Positions 22,396 to 31,054 of a stretch of DNA of 64,000 bases are shown one piece after another. Location of the stretch: the NCBI RefSeq assembly GCF_006517275.1, contig NZ_CP041191.1, positions 3,591,001-3,655,000 of the forward strand. The letters are read 5' to 3'. Each line of letters begins with the position of its first letter. Position 1 is the stretch's first letter. The translations under genes and the position numbers were made by a program. The stretch is from Labrenzia sp. PHM005 (lineage in GTDB: Bacteria > Pseudomonadota > Alphaproteobacteria > Rhizobiales > Stappiaceae). A model generated the notes under the pieces. The model was not told where the DNA came from. It did not search any database and saw nothing but the letters and a program-made list of their open reading frames with translations.

Positions 22396-24774
22396 ATGCA
22401 GCGATTGCAGAAACTTATGAGAGCCGCAATTTTGGCGGCCGCGGTTCTCACTGTCGGCTCTGTTTTGCCGGACACTTTGGGGCCATTCGCTGGCGCGACA
22501 CAGGCGGAAGCCGCAGTCGCTCGTAAGATCGAGGTTCGGGGGACGAGCCGAATCGAGGAAGAGACGGTCATCAGCTATATGACCATCGTTCCTGGTCGGT
22601 CCTACGGCGCCGCAGATGTGGATGAGTCGCTAAAGGCTCTCTATGCAACAGGTTTGTTTGCCACGGTTGAGATCACCCCGCGTGGCAGCACGGTCATTGT
22701 GACCGTCAGCGAAAATCCGATGATCAATCGCGTTTCTTTTGAAGGAAACAAGAAGATCAAGGACAACGCACTGGAAACCACTTTGCGCTCCCAGCCGCGC
22801 TCCATGCTGTCGCGTGCAAAAGTTCAAGCCGACGTCCAGAACATTCTAGAAGCTTACCGCCGCTCCGGACGCTATGGTGCGTCTGTCGAGCCGAAGATCA
22901 TTGATCGCGGCCAGAACCGCGTTGATCTTGTGTTTGAAGTCAATGAAGGCGCCAAAACTGGCGTTGAGCGCATCAGCTTCATCGGTAACCAGTCCTTCAG
23001 CGATGGCCGTTTGCGTGATGTTATCCGGACCCGCGAAAGTGGTCTGTTGAGCTGGTTGCGCAGCACCGACACGTATGACCCGGACCGTCTGGCTGCCGAT
23101 GAAGAGCTGCTTCGACAGTACTACAACAAAAAGGGTTTTGCGGATTTCCGTATCGTTTCGGTCAGCGCAGACCTTGATCGCGAAAACAACATTTTCTATG
23201 TGACCTTCACTGTTGACGAAGGCGAGAAATACAGCGTTGGCAACGTTGAAGTCGTTTCCACGATTGCTGAAATCGATCCGGAGGATCTTCGCAAGCTGGT
23301 TCGGACACGCAGTGGCAAGACATTCAACTCTCTGCGCGTTGAGCAGTCTGTGGAAGACATCACTTTGCGTGTTTCCGAAGAGGGTTATGCCTTTGCCCGT
23401 GTTCGTCCGCGTGGCGCGCGCAACTACGAAGACAACACCATCGACCTGATCTACTATATTGAAGAAGGGTCGCGCGCTTACATCGAACGCATCAACATCA
23501 TCGGTAATGACAGGACCCGCGAATACGTTATTCGTCGTGAGTTTGATGTTGCTGAAGGTGATGCTTTCAACCGCGCCTTGATCGACAAGGCTGAGCGCCG
23601 CCTTAAAAACCTGAACTTCTTTGAACGTGTTGCGATTTCTACTCAGCAGGGCAGTGCGCCGGACCGGGTTATCGTAAATGTTCAAGTGGAAGAAAAGCCA
23701 ACCGGGGAAATCTCTTTCGGTATCGGGTATTCGACCACGGACGGTGTTGTTGGCGACGTTTCGGTCTCTGAGAAGAACTTCCTGGGCCGCGGTCAGTTTG
23801 TAAAGATTGGCGTTGGTGGTGGTACCGATACTCAGACCTATGAATTCCGGTTTATTGAGCCGTTCTTCATGGGGCGCCGGATTGCTCTTGATCTCGATCT
23901 CTACCGCGCGGTCAATGATGCCAATGACTACCGGTCATTTGATGAAACACGGACCGGAGGCGGCTTCGGCTTCACTCTGCCGTTGCGCGAAGATGAAACC
24001 ACTCTGCGGCTTTACTACAAGATCTTTCAAGAAAAGAACGAAGACAAGCGCTACGGATCAACCAATATTGCCAATTGTGATACGACGAACCTTTCTCTGG
24101 CGGTCTGTGACTCTCTTGGCACTTATCTGACGTCGTTGGTTGGCTACGAGCTCAAGTACACCACGCTTGACCGCAACTTGAACCCGACAGATGGCTTCTA
24201 CGCGTCCTTCTCGCAGGAGTTTGCTGGCGTCGGTGGTGACAGCCAATACATCAAGACAGAAATTCAGGCACGGGCTTACCAGGAAATCCTGGCAGACTAC
24301 GGTCTCGTCGGCAGTGTCCGTCTTCGTGGTGGTAACATCATTGGTATTGGTGAGCGTCTGCGGGTGTCTGAGCAATACATGCTTGGCGGAAACCTTGTTC
24401 GCGGTTTTGAAAACCGGGGTATTGGCCCGCGCGATGCGTCTTCAGATGACGCAATTGGTGGCCGTTGGTATTTCGCAGCAACCACAGAAGCACAATTTCC
24501 GTTCCCCTTCATTCCCAAGGAACTTGGGCTCGGTGGCGCGTTCTTCGCAGATGCCGGTTCGCTTTGGGATGCTGACAATGATCTCGTGAACATTGTGGAA
24601 GCTGGTGGTGGACGGATCTTGTCTAACGGCTTCGATCTGCGGGCATCGGTCGGTTTCGGTATCCGTTGGCAATCGCCGTTCGGACCGCTGAAAGCTGATT
24701 TTGCATACCCGCTACTCAAGGAAGATAGCGATAAGACACAGATCTTCCGTTTGAGCGGTGGAACCAGCTTCTAA
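22396..24774 (+). CDS. bamA: Outer membrane protein assembly factor BamA
   Basis: Central Omp85 component of the BAM machinery that inserts beta-barrel proteins in the outer membrane. The 792-residue precursor has an N-terminal signal sequence ending near TQAEAAVARK, five POTRA domains (for example NRVSFEGNKKIKDNALE, RISFIGNQSFSDGRLRDVI, RINIIGNDRTREYVIRREF), and a C-terminal 16-stranded barrel with the conserved RGFENRGIGPRD loop near residue 675 and LKADFAYPLLKE close to the end. It lies between rseP and lpxD; no skp gene intervenes. Confidence 0.97.
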   Translation: MQRLQKLMRAAILAAAVLTVGSVLPDTLGPFAGATQAEAAVARKIEVRGTSRIEEETVISYMTIVPGRSYGAADVDESLKALYATGLFATVEITPRGSTVIVTVSENPMINRVSFEGNKKIKDNALETTLRSQPRSMLSRAKVQADVQNILEAYRRSGRYGASVEPKIIDRGQNRVDLVFEVNEGAKTGVERISFIGNQSFSDGRLRDVIRTRESGLLSWLRSTDTYDPDRLAADEELLRQYYNKKGFADFRIVSVSADLDRENNIFYVTFTVDEGEKYSVGNVEVVSTIAEIDPEDLRKLVRTRSGKTFNSLRVEQSVEDITLRVSEEGYAFARVRPRGARNYEDNTIDLIYYIEEGSRAYIERINIIGNDRTREYVIRREFDVAEGDAFNRALIDKAERRLKNLNFFERVAISTQQGSAPDRVIVNVQVEEKPTGEISFGIGYSTTDGVVGDVSVSEKNFLGRGQFVKIGVGGGTDTQTYEFRFIEPFFMGRRIALDLDLYRAVNDANDYRSFDETRTGGGFGFTLPLREDETTLRLYYKIFQEKNEDKRYGSTNIANCDTTNLSLAVCDSLGTYLTSLVGYELKYTTLDRNLNPTDGFYASFSQEFAGVGGDSQYIKTEIQARAYQEILADYGLVGSVRLRGGNIIGIGERLRVSEQYMLGGNLVRGFENRGIGPRDASSDDAIGGRWYFAATTEAQFPFPFIPKELGLGGAFFADAGSLWDADNDLVNIVEAGGGRILSNGFDLRASVGFGIRWQSPFGPLKADFAYPLLKEDSDKTQIFRLSGGTSF

Positions 24775-24795
24775 CGAGCGGTTTCTTTGAAATTC

Positions 24796-24830
24796 AAACG
24801 GCCGCCGCGTCAAACGGCGGCCGTTTTTGT
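24796..24830 (+). terminator. Rho-independent terminator after bamA
   Basis: Perfect 12-bp stem AAACGGCCGCCG (24796-24807) / CGGCGGCCGTTT (24815-24826) with a 7-nt loop and a T-tract (24824-24828), 20 bp after the bamA stop. It separates bamA from the lpxD-fabZ-lpxA-lpxI-lpxB genes. Confidence 0.93.
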
Positions 24831-24873
24831 TACGGTCTAACCGGAACACACTCCAGAACATGGGAATGTGCGC

Positions 24874-25911
24874 ATGTCCGAACCGAACTTCTTTCATTTT
24901 CCAACTGGCGTCTGTTTGGGCGATATCGCCGAATGGGCTGATGCGGAGATTTTGAACGGATCAACCGACACTGGGATCTCCGGTGTTGCTCCGTTGGAAG
25001 ACGCGGGGGCCGGCATGTTGGTCTTTTTCGATAACACCGCCTATCTCAATGCGCTTCAAAACACAGAAGCAGCCGCGTGCCTGGTATCAACCCGCCACAA
25101 AGACAAGGTGCCGGAGGGGGTTGCTGCGCTTGTGTGCAAAGACGCGTACCGGTCCTGGGCTAAAGTGCTTGCAAAACTCTTCCCGGACGCCATGGTGCCA
25201 AAGGAACCGGGCGTTGAAGGTGTGTCCGATCGAGCGTCAATTGATGACCAGGCCCAACTTGAAGATGGTGTTTGTGTCGAACCCGGCGCAGTGATAGGGG
25301 CCGGCGCAGAAATCGGGGCAGGGACTGTCATCCGCAGCAATGCTGTGATTGGCGCTGGGGTCCGTATTGGCCGGGACTGCGTTATTGGGGCCAACTGTTC
25401 AGTACAACACTCCATCTTAGGAAACAGAGTTTACCTGCATCCAGGTGTTTGCTGTGGTCAGGATGGGTTCGGCTACGCCATGGGGCCGGGTGGGCACCTG
25501 AAAGTGCCACAAGTTGGCAGAGTGGTGATCCAAGATGATGTTGAGATTGGCGCCAACACCACCATCGACCGTGGTGCGAACAGAGACACGGTAATCGGAG
25601 AAGGTACGAAGATCGACAACCAGGTCCAGATTGGCCACAACGTGGTCATTGGGCGGCACTGTGTATTGGTTTCTCAGGTCGGAATATCTGGCAGCGCGAC
25701 TTTGGAAGACTTTGTGGCGATTGGCGGTCAGAGCGGTGTGAAAGGTCATGTCACGGTCGGCATGGGTGCTCAGGTGGCGGCTGTAAGTGTCGTCAACGAA
25801 GACCTTGCTGCCGGCGGTCGATATGGCGGAACACCGGCAAAACCGGTGAAACAATGGTTCCGGGAAGTGGCTGCAGTCAGAAAGCTTGCAGAACGCGGCG
25901 GCAAATCGTAA
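24874..25911 (+). CDS. lpxD: UDP-3-O-(3-hydroxyacyl)glucosamine N-acyltransferase
   Basis: Third acylation/deacylation-stage enzyme of lipid A synthesis: transfers a 3-hydroxyacyl chain from ACP to the 2-amino group. The 345-residue protein has the N-terminal UDP-binding domain and a hexapeptide-repeat beta-helix (for example [20 protein letters not shown]), with [14 protein letters not shown] and the catalytic histidine in [11 protein letters not shown] near residue 250. ATG 24874 is chosen; a GTG two codons earlier is possible. First gene of the lipid A operon. Confidence 0.95.
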   Translation: MSEPNFFHFPTGVCLGDIAEWADAEILNGSTDTGISGVAPLEDAGAGMLVFFDNTAYLNALQNTEAAACLVSTRHKDKVPEGVAALVCKDAYRSWAKVLAKLFPDAMVPKEPGVEGVSDRASIDDQAQLEDGVCVEPGAVIGAGAEIGAGTVIRSNAVIGAGVRIGRDCVIGANCSVQHSILGNRVYLHPGVCCGQDGFGYAMGPGGHLKVPQVGRVVIQDDVEIGANTTIDRGANRDTVIGEGTKIDNQVQIGHNVVIGRHCVLVSQVGISGSATLEDFVAIGGQSGVKGHVTVGMGAQVAAVSVVNEDLAAGGRYGGTPAKPVKQWFREVAAVRKLAERGGKS

Positions 25912-25976
25912 ACGGACGGTAGTTCGAACATCCAATTACTTGAAGAATTTGGCGGTGAACGGCCAAGGGGCGAAGA

Positions 25977-26441
25977 ATGGACGAAACAGAAAAGAAAACG
26001 CTCGCGACCGCGGACATCATGAAAATCATGAAGCTGTTGCCGCACCGGTATCCTTTTTTGCTGATCGACAAGATCATCGAAATGGACGGCGATGAGAGCT
26101 GTATTGGCGTCAAGAATGTCACCATCAACGAACCGCAGTTTCAGGGCCACTTTCCGGAACGGCCGATCTTTCCGGGTGTTTTGTTGATCGAGGCCATGGC
26201 CCAAACTGCCGGCGCCTTGTGTGTCCATGCCCGCGGTGCCGATGCGCCGCCGCAGCTGGTCTATTTCATGACTATCGACAGGGCAAAGTTCCGCAAACCT
26301 GTGGAACCGGGTGATCAGGTCCATTTTCACGTCAAGAAAATCAAGCAACGTGCGAACATCTGGAAGTTCGATGCCGTTGCCAAGGTGGATGGTGCAAAAG
26401 TTGCCGAAGCCGAAGTCAGTGCCATGCTGGTAGATGCGTGA
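25977..26441 (+). CDS. fabZ: (3R)-hydroxyacyl-ACP dehydratase FabZ
   Basis: Dehydrates 3-hydroxyacyl-ACP in fatty acid elongation, competing with LpxA/LpxD for the hydroxyacyl-ACP pool. The 154-residue hot-dog-fold protein carries [14 protein letters not shown] at residue 21 and the catalytic block [20 protein letters not shown] with the His and Glu of the active site. It starts 65 bp after lpxD with AAGGGGCGAAG upstream and ends 6 bp before lpxA. Confidence 0.96.
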   Translation: MDETEKKTLATADIMKIMKLLPHRYPFLLIDKIIEMDGDESCIGVKNVTINEPQFQGHFPERPIFPGVLLIEAMAQTAGALCVHARGADAPPQLVYFMTIDRAKFRKPVEPGDQVHFHVKKIKQRANIWKFDAVAKVDGAKVAEAEVSAMLVDA

Positions 26442-26447
26442 GGGTTT

Positions 26448-27236
26448 ATGACTGATATCCATCCAACAGCCATTGTTGAAGATGGCGCTGTCCTTGGGGA
26501 CGGCGTGCGCATCGGGCCGTATTGCGTCATTGGACCGCAGGCCAAGCTTGGCGCGAATGTTGAACTGAAATCCCATGTAGCTGTTGCCGGTGACACCACG
26601 ATCGGTGCCGGAACGTCTATCTATCCGTTTGCCTCTGTCGGCCATCAGGCGCAAGACCTGAAATTCCAGGGCGAAGCTGCGACCCTGTCAATCGGGGAAG
26701 GCTGTATCATCCGTGAAGGCGTGACGCTAAATCCGGGAACGGAAGGCGGCGGGCTCAGCACAACGATTGGCAACAATTGTGCATTTCTGGCCAATTCCCA
26801 TGTCGGTCACGACAGCCACTTGGGCGACAGAGTTGTTTTGTCTAACAATGTTATGATCGCCGGTCATGTCGACGTTGGCAGCAATGTCATTTTTGGGGGC
26901 GGTTCAGCCGTAATCCAATTCACGCGCATTGGCGACAATGCCTTTATTGGTGGCCTGGCCGGCCTGGAAAATGACCTTATTCCATTCGGCATGGTGACCG
27001 GCAACCGTGCAAGCCTCGGTGGTCTCAATCTTGTTGGATTGAAACGCGCCAATTTCCCGCGCGAACAGATCCATGCCTTGCGGGCAGCTTACAAGGCACT
27101 CTTTGAAAGCAATGAAGGCACCCTGCGCAACCGGGCGGAAGCCATTGCCGCGGAAACGGCAGACCAGCCGCTCGTGAAAATAGTGACGGATTTCATTCTT
27201 GAAAAAGAAGACCGGCGCTTTTGTACGCCTGCCTAA
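26448..27236 (+). CDS. lpxA: Acyl-ACP--UDP-N-acetylglucosamine O-acyltransferase
   Basis: First enzyme of lipid A synthesis. The 262-residue trimeric beta-helix protein shows repeats such as IHPTAIVEDGAVLGDGVRIG at the N-terminus, the catalytic-site region ANSHVGHDSHLGD near residue 124, and the C-terminal helical domain that starts around GLKRANFPREQIHALRAAYK. Length is standard. It is followed after 4 bp by lpxI. Confidence 0.96.
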   Translation: MTDIHPTAIVEDGAVLGDGVRIGPYCVIGPQAKLGANVELKSHVAVAGDTTIGAGTSIYPFASVGHQAQDLKFQGEAATLSIGEGCIIREGVTLNPGTEGGGLSTTIGNNCAFLANSHVGHDSHLGDRVVLSNNVMIAGHVDVGSNVIFGGGSAVIQFTRIGDNAFIGGLAGLENDLIPFGMVTGNRASLGGLNLVGLKRANFPREQIHALRAAYKALFESNEGTLRNRAEAIAAETADQPLVKIVTDFILEKEDRRFCTPA

Positions 27237-27240
27237 TTAG

Positions 27241-28134
27241 GTGAACGTGATGCTTGAAGCGGGATCAGCTGGGCAGGCCCCGGTCGCTTTGATCGCCGGA
27301 AATGGCCGGATTCCGCTGCAAGTTGCGCATGCGCTTGCCGATGCCGGCCGGGACTGCCGCGTTGTTGCAATCAAGGGGGAGGCTGATGAGGCAACCCGTG
27401 GACTTGCATCCGCTGAGCTCGGGTGGGGCGAGATCGGCCGTCTCTATTCGTTTTTGAAAAAAAGCGGCTGCCGGGATGTCCTCTTGATTGGAGGGGTGTC
27501 CAAACGTCCGGATTTCACGTCAATTCTGGGGGATCTGGGCACATTACGCCGGTTGCCCACCATCATCCGGGCGCTGGCGGGTGGTGATGACAGCCTTTTG
27601 ACCAAGGTGATCGGCCTGTTTGAGGTAGAGGGGTTTCGCGTCGTGGGGATCAAGGATGTTGCGCCGGCACTTCTAGCTGCCAGCGGTGTCTTGGGCAAAA
27701 TCCAACCAAAGGATACGGACTGGCGCGACGTTCAATTGGCATTGAGCGCAACGCAGAAGCTCGGCGAGCTGGACATCGGCCAGGCAGCCGTTGCCGTTAA
27801 TGGCCGGGTGGTCGCGCTGGAAGGTGCGGAAGGCACAGATGCCATGCTCGAGCGCTGCGCTGACTTGAGGGAAGCTGGCAGGATCCGGGCGAAACAAAAG
27901 ACGGGCGCTCTGGTGAAGACCGCCAAACCTAACCAGGACCTCAGGGTAGACTTGCCAACCGTTGGACCTCGTACGATTGAACGGGCGCAAGCGGCCGGTC
28001 TTTCAGGGATTGCCGTTGAAGCTGGTGGCGCTCTGATCTCTGATCGCGAGGAAACTTTAGCCCTAGCGGATGCAGCTGGCCTATTTGTTCTCGGCATCGA
28101 TCAAACTGCGCTCACTGGTGATCTAAAAGAATGA
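27241..28134 (+). CDS. lpxI: UDP-2,3-diacylglucosamine pyrophosphatase LpxI
   Basis: Hydrolyses UDP-2,3-diacylglucosamine to lipid X; the alphaproteobacterial replacement for LpxH. The 297-residue protein has the N-terminal GNGRIPLQVAHALADAGRD, LLIGGVSKRPDF near residue 84 and the C-terminal block of the LpxI (DUF1009) fold around GPRTIERAQAAGLSGIAVEA. The GTG at 27241 is 4 bp after lpxA; an ATG at 27250 is an alternative. Its stop overlaps the lpxB start by four bases (ATGA), which implies translational coupling. Confidence 0.93.
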   Translation: MNVMLEAGSAGQAPVALIAGNGRIPLQVAHALADAGRDCRVVAIKGEADEATRGLASAELGWGEIGRLYSFLKKSGCRDVLLIGGVSKRPDFTSILGDLGTLRRLPTIIRALAGGDDSLLTKVIGLFEVEGFRVVGIKDVAPALLAASGVLGKIQPKDTDWRDVQLALSATQKLGELDIGQAAVAVNGRVVALEGAEGTDAMLERCADLREAGRIRAKQKTGALVKTAKPNQDLRVDLPTVGPRTIERAQAAGLSGIAVEAGGALISDREETLALADAAGLFVLGIDQTALTGDLKE

Positions 28135-29312
28135 CAACCCGCCCGCCGACCATATGCATCGTCGCGGGCGAAGAGTCCGGTGACCAACTCGGCTCGGAAC
28201 TGATCAAGGCGCTCAACGAAAAGCTCGGATCCAGCGTGCGCTATTGCGGCGTTGGCGGCGAGCGCATGACAGCGCTGGGTCTTACCAGTTTTTTCGATAT
28301 GTCTGATGTTTCGGTCATGGGCCTGTCAGCGGTTCTGGCCCGGCTGCCGCTGATCGTCAAACGGGTTTATCAGACCGTCGATGCGGCAATTGCCGCAGAC
28401 CCGGATGTTTTGGTGATCATCGATAGCCCCGATTTCACCCACAGTGTTGCCAAGCGTGTCAGAAAACGTGCACCGCATATTCCGGTTGTCGGCTATGTGT
28501 CGCCGTCGGTCTGGGCCTGGCGGCCGGGCAGGGCAAAGAAGATGAGCGTTTATGTCGACAAGCTTCTTGCGCTTTTGCCGTTCGAACCGGGTGTTCATAA
28601 AAAACTCGGAGGCCCGCGCACACATTATGTCGGCCATCCGCTCAGTGAGAACGCAGATGCATTGCGTCCATCGGAAGGTGAGCGCTCACCTTTAAGCGAT
28701 ACCAACAAGGTGCTGCTGGTCTTGCCTGGAAGCCGGGGCAGCGAAATCACGCGCCTGCTGGACGTCTTTGGCGAAACGGTTGCCTTGGTCAAAGAAGAGA
28801 TGCCGGACCTCCAAATTGTTCTTCCTGCGGTCGCGCATCTGGAAGACCGGATTCGATCCGGTGTCAGCACTTGGAAACACCAGCCGGAAATCGTCATTGG
28901 TTTGGAGGAAAAGCGGGCGGCATTCCGCCGTGCACATGCAGCTTTGGCAGCTTCCGGAACGGTTTCGTTGGAATTGGGGCTTGCCGGTGTGCCGATGGTG
29001 GTTGCCTATAAGGTCGACTGGTTTTTCCGGCGCCTCAAAGATCTCAACAAGATCTTCAAATTCGCCAGTGTCGACTCCTTTGTGCTGCCCAACATCATTC
29101 TCGGCACCAAAGCCATTCCTGAGTTTCTCGACGAAGAAGTTCAGCCGGATGTATTAGCGGCGCTACTGAAGGCCTATTTAACCGACAGCCCGGAGCGCCG
29201 GGAACAAGTGAGCGAACTCACCCGCCTCGACCAGGTGATGCGCCTTCCTGACGGCTACAGCCAGCGGGCTGCCGCTGCCGATGTTGTTATTGGCTGTTTG
29301 GAAAAAAAATAG
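28131..29312 (+). CDS. lpxB: Lipid-A-disaccharide synthase
   Basis: GT19 glycosyltransferase that joins lipid X and UDP-diacylglucosamine to give the lipid A disaccharide at the inner membrane. The 393-residue chain has VAGEESGDQLGSELI at the N-terminus, VIDSPDFTHSVAKRV near residue 98, the VGYVSPSVWAWRPGRAKKM block near 121-139 and the UDP-binding C-terminal part with ASGTVSLELGLAGVPMVVAY near 270-289. It overlaps lpxI by four bases and ends the core lipid A operon. Confidence 0.96.
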   Translation: MTTRPPTICIVAGEESGDQLGSELIKALNEKLGSSVRYCGVGGERMTALGLTSFFDMSDVSVMGLSAVLARLPLIVKRVYQTVDAAIAADPDVLVIIDSPDFTHSVAKRVRKRAPHIPVVGYVSPSVWAWRPGRAKKMSVYVDKLLALLPFEPGVHKKLGGPRTHYVGHPLSENADALRPSEGERSPLSDTNKVLLVLPGSRGSEITRLLDVFGETVALVKEEMPDLQIVLPAVAHLEDRIRSGVSTWKHQPEIVIGLEEKRAAFRRAHAALAASGTVSLELGLAGVPMVVAYKVDWFFRRLKDLNKIFKFASVDSFVLPNIILGTKAIPEFLDEEVQPDVLAALLKAYLTDSPERREQVSELTRLDQVMRLPDGYSQRAAAADVVIGCLEKK

Positions 29313-29332
29313 TTTTTCAGCGTCGAAGAATG

Positions 29333-29350
29333 CGTGACGTAGCCGTCACG
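29333..29350 (+). other. Perfect hairpin after lpxB
   Basis: CGTGACG (29333-29339) and CGTCACG (29344-29350) form a 7-bp stem with a 4-nt loop, 21 bp after the lpxB stop. A T-tract is lacking, so it could be a transcript 3'-end protector or an operator, not a classic terminator. Confidence 0.35.
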
Positions 29351-29425
29351 GTTCCCTATTCGGGATCAATCCATTACCATTTGATGCTGACCGGTGGTTG
29401 AGCCGGGGGGGCATTCGCAAGCGAG

Positions 29426-30202
29426 ATGGTTATGGTGAGAGACATGATGTCGATAAGACGTAGAGACATCATAAGAAGTCTTGGCGCTGTTGCTGTCGGA
29501 GCTTGCTGTGATTTGTCAGGTGCGGGCGCCAAAGCGGCTAAATCTTTGATCATCATGCACAATGAGGATTTTCCTCCCTTCGAATATGATGAGAATGGAA
29601 CGGCTGCGGGGATTTTGCCGAAAAAGATCAATACGATCCTGGCACGAAGTGACGAATACATTGCCATCCATAGAACCAATCCCTGGCGGCGCGCTCAGCA
29701 GATGATCCGTATTGGACGGGCAGATGGTTTGTCCGCTTATCCGTCTTTAGAGCGGCTCGACTATATTGGTTTCAACGAAACACCTTTGGAAACGATCACG
29801 CTAGGTCTCGTCTTTGCGAAAGACCACCCGAAACGGGCTGAAATAGAGAGCATTTCTTCCCTGAAAGATTTGAAAAAGTTTCGGGTCGTCGATGTTTTCG
29901 GAAATGGATGGTCCAAACAGAAAATTGCCCCAATCGTTGACATCGAGTGGGTGCAGTCCTTTGACCAAGTGTTTGAAATGCTGGCCAAACGCCGTACCGA
30001 TGTGCACGTGGTTGTCAGTTTGAAAACAGCCAAATGGCAATTTCGGCATCTCGGTGCGCGTATCAAGGACGTAACGTTTATGCCGCGGCCGGATCTCAGT
30101 CCACCTATCCCACTCCACTTCGGTCTTCGCCGCACGCTGGCCGGTTATGAAACCATATTGCGCCGGTTTGACGAGCTTTATGACGAAAACCGGTCAATCT
30201 GA
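29426..30202 (+). CDS. Extracellular solute-binding protein, family 3-like (orphan)
   Basis: A 258-residue secreted protein with a twin-arginine-like start (SIRRRDIIRS) followed by a hydrophobic stretch (LGAVAVGACCDLSGAGAKA), so Tat export is plausible. The mature part is a periplasmic-binding fold resembling amino-acid-binding proteins: MHNEDFPPFEYDENGTAAG, IGRADGLSAYPSLERLDYI, and SLKDLKKFRVVDVFGNGW in the second lobe. No ABC permease or ATPase lies nearby. Several in-frame ATG codons make the start uncertain (29426, 29432, 29444 or 29447). Similar architecture to the orphan binding protein at 12898-13701. Confidence 0.75.
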   Translation: MVMVRDMMSIRRRDIIRSLGAVAVGACCDLSGAGAKAAKSLIIMHNEDFPPFEYDENGTAAGILPKKINTILARSDEYIAIHRTNPWRRAQQMIRIGRADGLSAYPSLERLDYIGFNETPLETITLGLVFAKDHPKRAEIESISSLKDLKKFRVVDVFGNGWSKQKIAPIVDIEWVQSFDQVFEMLAKRRTDVHVVVSLKTAKWQFRHLGARIKDVTFMPRPDLSPPIPLHFGLRRTLAGYETILRRFDELYDENRSI

Positions 30203-30294
30203 ACTTATCGGGTGAGGGCGGGTTTTTCTCAAGCTCGCGGCAGTTTTTCTTAGTGATTTCCATTTCCACTTCTTAGCGGAGCGCCCGCAGTTAT

Positions 30295-30840
30295 CTACGA
30301 TTGGTTGATCCGATTAGATGGCGGATCAAGCATGTCTTCAAAGAACCACGCAGTCAGTTCGTTCCGGCTGCCGACGCCGGCCTTGCGATAGACTGCCGTT
30401 GCCTGCTGGCGGACGGTTTTTTCACGTGTTTGCCGGAGTTCGGCTATCTCGCGAAATGACAATCCTTTCAACATGCCGATAACAACGTCCTGCTCGCTGG
30501 CTGTCAGGCTCCAGGCATCAAACTGTTTTTGCATGACCGCACGGTATTGTCCGGCAAGTTCAGGAGATCTGGAGTCGAGTTTGGCAAGCTGGCCGCGCGC
30601 GCTGCTCAGTTGGCCGCCGAGATCTTTCAGGGCTTTTTGCTGAACACGATGTTCGTAGGCAAAGCCGACCAGGACCACGGCACTAATGATCAGGCCCGAG
30701 AGATCGTCGGCCATGGTTGCCAAGGTTTCTCCATTGCGGAACTCGGAGAAAATCTCAACAACGCTGGTGGCGAAGACAATCAACACAAAAACGATGAATA
30801 TCGCTTTTCGGTAGCGGAAAAGCCCCGAGGGGTCGGCCAT
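30295..30840 (-). CDS. Membrane-anchored LuxR-type transcriptional regulator
   Basis: A 181-residue protein with two predicted transmembrane helices (AIFIVFVLIVFATSVVEIF near 14-32 and LSGLIISAVVLVGFAYEH near 46-63), a short coiled segment (residues 65-90) and a C-terminal GerE/LuxR helix-turn-helix (SLTASEQDVVIGMLKGLSFR, then EIAELRQTREKTVRQQATAV). It has no receiver domain, so it would sense something at the membrane and bind DNA from there. ATG 30840 is used because it directly precedes the first helix. It is divergent from the multicopper oxidase gene across 214 bp, suggesting it regulates that gene. Confidence 0.8.
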   Translation of the reverse strand: MADPSGLFRYRKAIFIVFVLIVFATSVVEIFSEFRNGETLATMADDLSGLIISAVVLVGFAYEHRVQQKALKDLGGQLSSARGQLAKLDSRSPELAGQYRAVMQKQFDAWSLTASEQDVVIGMLKGLSFREIAELRQTREKTVRQQATAVYRKAGVGSRNELTAWFFEDMLDPPSNRINQS

Positions 30841-31054
30841 GTTGGATTCCCTATTTTGACTAGAAATCAGCATATCAACTTTTGTTTTCAGGCAAAAATT
30901 GACCGTTTGCCGGATGCTCTTAACTGGTAATCCGGCGTTTGTCCGATGGAATTTCTCATCGAAGATGGCCAGACAACACCTTATCGAGCCTGCAATCGTG
31001 CGATCAAGCAAGTGATACAGGCCGCGAACAATCCTATTCGGTGTGAGGACCTAA